The notes under the pieces were generated by a model. The model searched no databases. It saw only the letters and a list, made by a program, of their open reading frames with translations, and was not told where the DNA came from. Shown in pieces: positions 60,785 through 64,000 of a stretch of 64,000 nucleotides of DNA. The first letter of the stretch is position 1. Each line of letters starts with the position of its first letter. The position numbers and the translations under genes are program-made. Where the stretch lies: NCBI GenBank assembly GCA_018384375.1, contig JAHAYJ010000006.1:1-64000 (forward strand), written 5' to 3'. Origin of the DNA: Lachnospiraceae bacterium (GTDB taxonomy: Bacteria > Bacillota > Clostridia > Lachnospirales > Lachnospiraceae).

Positions 60785-63700
60785 ATGAAACGATTATGGA
60801 ATGACGGATGGACCTTTTTGAGAACGCAGACCGGAGCCCATCCGGAACAGATTCTTGCAAAGAAGGAGAGCTTTCAGGCAGTGGATCTTCCCCACGACTG
60901 GCTGATCTATGATTCTGAAAGGCTTTATGAGGACGGTATGGGCTGGTACCGGAAGCGTTTTACCTTTCAGGAAACGGGAAAAAGAGTATTCCTGATCTTT
61001 GAAGGAATCTATATGGACAGCAAAGTCTATGTCAACGGGCAAAAGGCAGGAGAATGGAAATACGGTTATTCCTCCTTTGATCTGGAGATAACGGAGTTTT
61101 TGGAAACAGGCGATAATGAGGTGCTGGTAAGCGTCTGCTTTATGAGTCCTAACAGCAGATGGTATTCCGGAGCCGGGATTTACAGGGATGTTTGGTTTAA
61201 GACCACAGAGAAGACCTATATCGAAGAAAACGGCATTTATGTCAGTACCGCTCCCAGAGGAAGGGATTTTAGTCTGTATGTGGAAACCGCTGTGCAGGGT
61301 ACGGAGTTACAGAATCGGGACGGGGAAGGTAACGTGCCGGAAGGACGGAAAAATATTCAGGTGGCGCACCGGCTGTTCCGTGACGCAGAGGAGATTAAGA
61401 TGCAGACGGTGAGCGAGCAGGGAACACTCGCTGAATATCTGGTGGAAAAACCGGAGCTGTGGGATGTGGAGAATCCGGTACTATATACGCTGCGCACAGA
61501 ACTGCTTGTGGATGGAAAGATTGTACAGACAGAGGTTAACAGGATCGGTTTCCGCTACACGGAGTTTCGTCCGAAGGAGGGCTTTTTCCTAAACGGCAGA
61601 CATCTGCGGCTGAACGGTGTCTGTGAGCATCACGATCTGGGCGCGCTTGGGGCAGCCTTCCATCGCGCTGCTATGAAACGAAAATTTTCCATATTAAAGG
61701 AGATGGGTGTTAACGCGGTGCGCGGAACCCATAACATGATGGCTCCGGGCTTTGTGGAATTGGCAGATGAAATGGGGATTCTGATGATATCAGAGGCCTT
61801 TGACATGTGGGAAAGCCCCAAGACTGACTATGATTATGCACGATTTTTCAAGGAGTGGCATGAAAGAGATGTAAAGAGTTGGGTGTGCCGTGACAGAAAT
61901 CACCCCAGTGTGATCATGTGGAGCATCGGAAATGAGATCTACGACACCCATGTGGATGAACACGGGCAGGAGATCACCGGGCAGCTGAAGGCGCTGGTGG
62001 AAGCCTATGATCCTAGAGGAAATGCCGCTGTCACCATCGGGTCCAATTATATGCCCTGGGAGAATGCACAGAAATGTGCGGATCTGGTCAAGCTGGCAGG
62101 CTATAATTATTCCGAAAAGTATTATGAGCAACATCATGAGCAGCACCCTGATTGGGTGATTTACGGAAGCGAAACCTCCTCTATCGTTCAGAGCAGGGGT
62201 GTATATCACTTCCCGCTGAAGGCAGGGATCCTGTCTGAGGATGATGAGCAATGCTCTGCCCTTGGAAACAGTATTACCAGCTGGGGAGCAAGATCCATGG
62301 AGGACTGTGTTACGGTAGACAGAGATACGCCCTTTTCCATGGGACAATTTCTCTGGACCGGTTTTGACTATATTGGCGAGCCTACACCCTACCATACAAA
62401 GAATTCCTATTTTGGTCAGATTGATACGGCGGGCTTTCCGAAGGATTCCTATTACGTCTGGCAGTCGGCATGGACAGATTATCGCAGGAAGCCGATGGTG
62501 CATCTGTTCCCCTACTGGGATTTTAATCCGGGACAGCTGATCGATGTGAGAGTCTGTTCTAATGCGCCGGAGGTAGAGCTTTTCTTAAACGGGGAAAGCC
62601 TTGGGCGGCAAAGTCTGTCCAATGAGCCAGGAAGCGGAAAAAAGATACTGGCGGATTACCAGGTACCATACCGGGAAGGGTGTCTTTACGCGGTTGCCTA
62701 TAACGAGAAGGGGGAAGAGATTGCCAGAAAGGAACGCCGTTCCTTCGGAAATTCCTTTACGATCGTTTTGAAGCCGGAAAATACAGTCGCTACAGCAGAC
62801 GGAAGGGATCTATTCTTTGTGGAGATCGGAACCGTGGATGCCCAGGGCAATCCGGTGGAAAATGCCTGTGACCGGGTGCGGGTGGAGGTGACCGGCAAGG
62901 GGAGACTGATCGGTCTTGATAACGGGGACAGCACTGACTATGATAGCTATAAGGGCGTAAGCCGCAGGTTGTTTAGCGGCAAGCTTCTTGCAATCATTCA
63001 GACAAATACGCAGCCGGGAGAAATCCGGATTCGTGTCACTGCCAAAGGCTTAAGGAGTGCGGAGCTTATGCTGCAAAGTGTGGCATCTGCTGAAAGTGAA
63101 GCTACGGAATGCGGACGCAGCACGCTGGAGGCAAACTGTGAGCGGAAGATTGTGACTGGTTGTTCCGGTGAGATTCCTGTGCGGAAGATCACTCTCTATG
63201 CAGAGAATGGACAGTGCTTTACTCCGGATAAAAAGGAGCTTACCGTGTGCGCCTGTCTGGAACCGGCTGAGGCAGAGGATCAGGAGGTCTTTTTCAGGGC
63301 AGTGAATGACGGCGGTGTGCCTTCCAACCTGGTAACGGTGAGGCAGGAGGGAAAGAAAGCCATCATGACGGCACTTGGAGACGGCAACTTCCGGCTGCGC
63401 TGTATGTCAAAAAGCGGCACGCCCGGTATAAGGCTGATTTCCCAATTGGAATTTTCTATAGAAGGACTTGGGCAGGCTTATCTTGATCCATATGGTTTCA
63501 TTTCGGGAAGCCTTTATACTTATTCCAGAGGGGAAGCCGGAAACGGAAATGAGAGAGGAGTTGCCACTGCAAGAGACGGAGAGACTGTGGTTTCCTATGA
63601 AAATATAGATTTCGGCAGGATTGGATCAGATGAGATTACGGTTCCGATTTTTGCCCTTGACAGCAATCCCTACCCGATAGAGATCTGGGAGGGGATTCCG

Positions 63701-64000
63701 GGGGCGGAAGGAAGTGAGCTTCTGGCGGATGTGGTCTATCAGAAGCCTTCTGTCTGGAATGTCTATCAGGAGGATACCTGGAAGCTTAGCAGGATGGTAA
63801 AGGGAATTACGACCATCAGCTTTCTCCTTCGCCAGAAGGTACATATCAAAGGTTTTTCCTTTACCCGCTATGAGAAGGCATGGATCAGGCTTTCGGCAGC
63901 GGACGCGGATGCAATCTACGGAGACAGCTTCCACATGACGGAAAATGCTGTGGAGGAGATTGGAAATAATGTTTCTCTTGCGTTTCAGGATATGGATTTC
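60785..64000 (+). CDS. Glycoside hydrolase family 2 (beta-galactosidase-like), 3' end outside window
   Basis: At least 1072 residues, still open at the last base. The N-terminal sugar-binding domain starts MKRLWNDGWTFL and has LPHDWLIYD and GMGWYRKRFTF; an immunoglobulin-like domain and the catalytic barrel follow. The acid/base Glu is in WSIGNEIYDTH (about 384) and the nucleophile Glu in IYGSETSS (about 463). Extra beta-domains continue after 600, with a C-terminal-type segment EIGNNVSLAFQDMDF at the edge. There is no signal peptide, as for the partner esterase. The ATG at 60785 is eight bases after CGGAGG. Galactoside specificity is inferred from subfamily resemblance. Confidence 0.9.
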   Translation, partial: MKRLWNDGWTFLRTQTGAHPEQILAKKESFQAVDLPHDWLIYDSERLYEDGMGWYRKRFTFQETGKRVFLIFEGIYMDSKVYVNGQKAGEWKYGYSSFDLEITEFLETGDNEVLVSVCFMSPNSRWYSGAGIYRDVWFKTTEKTYIEENGIYVSTAPRGRDFSLYVETAVQGTELQNRDGEGNVPEGRKNIQVAHRLFRDAEEIKMQTVSEQGTLAEYLVEKPELWDVENPVLYTLRTELLVDGKIVQTEVNRIGFRYTEFRPKEGFFLNGRHLRLNGVCEHHDLGALGAAFHRAAMKRKFSILKEMGVNAVRGTHNMMAPGFVELADEMGILMISEAFDMWESPKTDYDYARFFKEWHERDVKSWVCRDRNHPSVIMWSIGNEIYDTHVDEHGQEITGQLKALVEAYDPRGNAAVTIGSNYMPWENAQKCADLVKLAGYNYSEKYYEQHHEQHPDWVIYGSETSSIVQSRGVYHFPLKAGILSEDDEQCSALGNSITSWGARSMEDCVTVDRDTPFSMGQFLWTGFDYIGEPTPYHTKNSYFGQIDTAGFPKDSYYVWQSAWTDYRRKPMVHLFPYWDFNPGQLIDVRVCSNAPEVELFLNGESLGRQSLSNEPGSGKKILADYQVPYREGCLYAVAYNEKGEEIARKERRSFGNSFTIVLKPENTVATADGRDLFFVEIGTVDAQGNPVENACDRVRVEVTGKGRLIGLDNGDSTDYDSYKGVSRRLFSGKLLAIIQTNTQPGEIRIRVTAKGLRSAELMLQSVASAESEATECGRSTLEANCERKIVTGCSGEIPVRKITLYAENGQCFTPDKKELTVCACLEPAEAEDQEVFFRAVNDGGVPSNLVTVRQEGKKAIMTALGDGNFRLRCMSKSGTPGIRLISQLEFSIEGLGQAYLDPYGFISGSLYTYSRGEAGNGNERGVATARDGETVVSYENIDFGRIGSDEITVPIFALDSNPYPIEIWEGIPGAEGSELLADVVYQKPSVWNVYQEDTWKLSRMVKGITTISFLLRQKVHIKGFSFTRYEKAWIRLSAADADAIYGDSFHMTENAVEEIGNNVSLAFQDMDF

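Noticed and set aside
1-64000. Alternative genetic code reading TGA as sense
   Set aside because: Many intact genes, such as pyrK and birA, end at TGA with the next gene correctly placed, so TGA is a stop in this genome.

Overview
The window reads as the chromosome of a spore-forming clostridium, most likely a Lachnospiraceae-type gut bacterium (inferred). Moderate G+C, strong AGGAGG ribosome sites and close-packed genes fit this. So do a SipL-like spore-coat protein, a Csp-type subtilisin, LytR-CpsA-Psr and NlpC/P60 cell-wall enzymes, and a secreted-glycan operon with an acetylesterase and a GH2 glycosidase. UGA is an ordinary stop here: pyrK, birA and many other genes end with it. No rRNA, tRNA, insertion sequence, phage or CRISPR array was seen.

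Layout. 1-5.5 kb: polysaccharide O-acylation genes (MBOAT plus an SGNH partner), a convergent SGNH-like protein whose nucleophile motif is degenerate, a paired small multidrug-resistance/EamA exporter and a zinc-ribbon protein. 5.5-8.3 kb: hairpin-rich repeats in front of a membrane-anchored GH25 lysozyme with an acidic tandem repeat. 8.3-27.7 kb: a rhamnose-containing cell-surface polysaccharide locus. It has rfbB, rfbA and rfbC, a Wzm/Wzt ABC exporter, a WbdD-like methyltransferase-kinase, five GT2 proteins, phosphoglucomutase, an initiating polyprenyl glycosyl-phosphotransferase and an LCP ligase. 27.8-32 kb: an HtrA protease with a PrcB-like lipoprotein, and a chemoreceptor. 32-36.7 kb: pyrC-pyrK-pyrD followed by a sipL-like gene. 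36.8-43.1 kb: ispE-gntR, murI-DUF1934, cardiolipin synthase and small unknowns. 43.2-53.5 kb: a secreted foldase, an NlpC/P60 hydrolase, a long ClpX, a Csp-like protease, a hybrid histidine kinase, birA and dus. 53.6-58.7 kb: an ECF sigma/anti-sigma module with a lipoprotein and a transglutaminase-like surface protein. 58.8-64 kb: sialate O-acetylesterase and a GH2 glycosidase that runs off the end.

How the genes fit together. The polysaccharide locus can make dTDP-sugar (pgcA, rfbABC; rfbD is not here), start a chain on undecaprenyl phosphate, extend it with GT2 enzymes, cap it with the methyltransferase-kinase, export it through Wzm/Wzt and attach it to the wall by LCP. The capping enzyme beside a Wzt with a C-terminal sugar-binding domain resembles the E. 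coli O8/O9a chain-length system.

Three places look most worth following up. At 35.1 kb a sigma-E-like promoter lies in the loop of a perfect 12-bp hairpin whose right arm holds the sipL ribosome site, so read-through RNA from pyrD should be untranslatable while sporulation RNA is not. At 54-55.5 kb two neighbouring genes carry in-frame UGA codons: one exactly at the lipobox cysteine, the other between regions 2 and 4 of an ECF sigma factor with a good internal start behind it. At 5.7 kb a cluster of hairpins is closed by the unusually stable C-GAA-G triloop.
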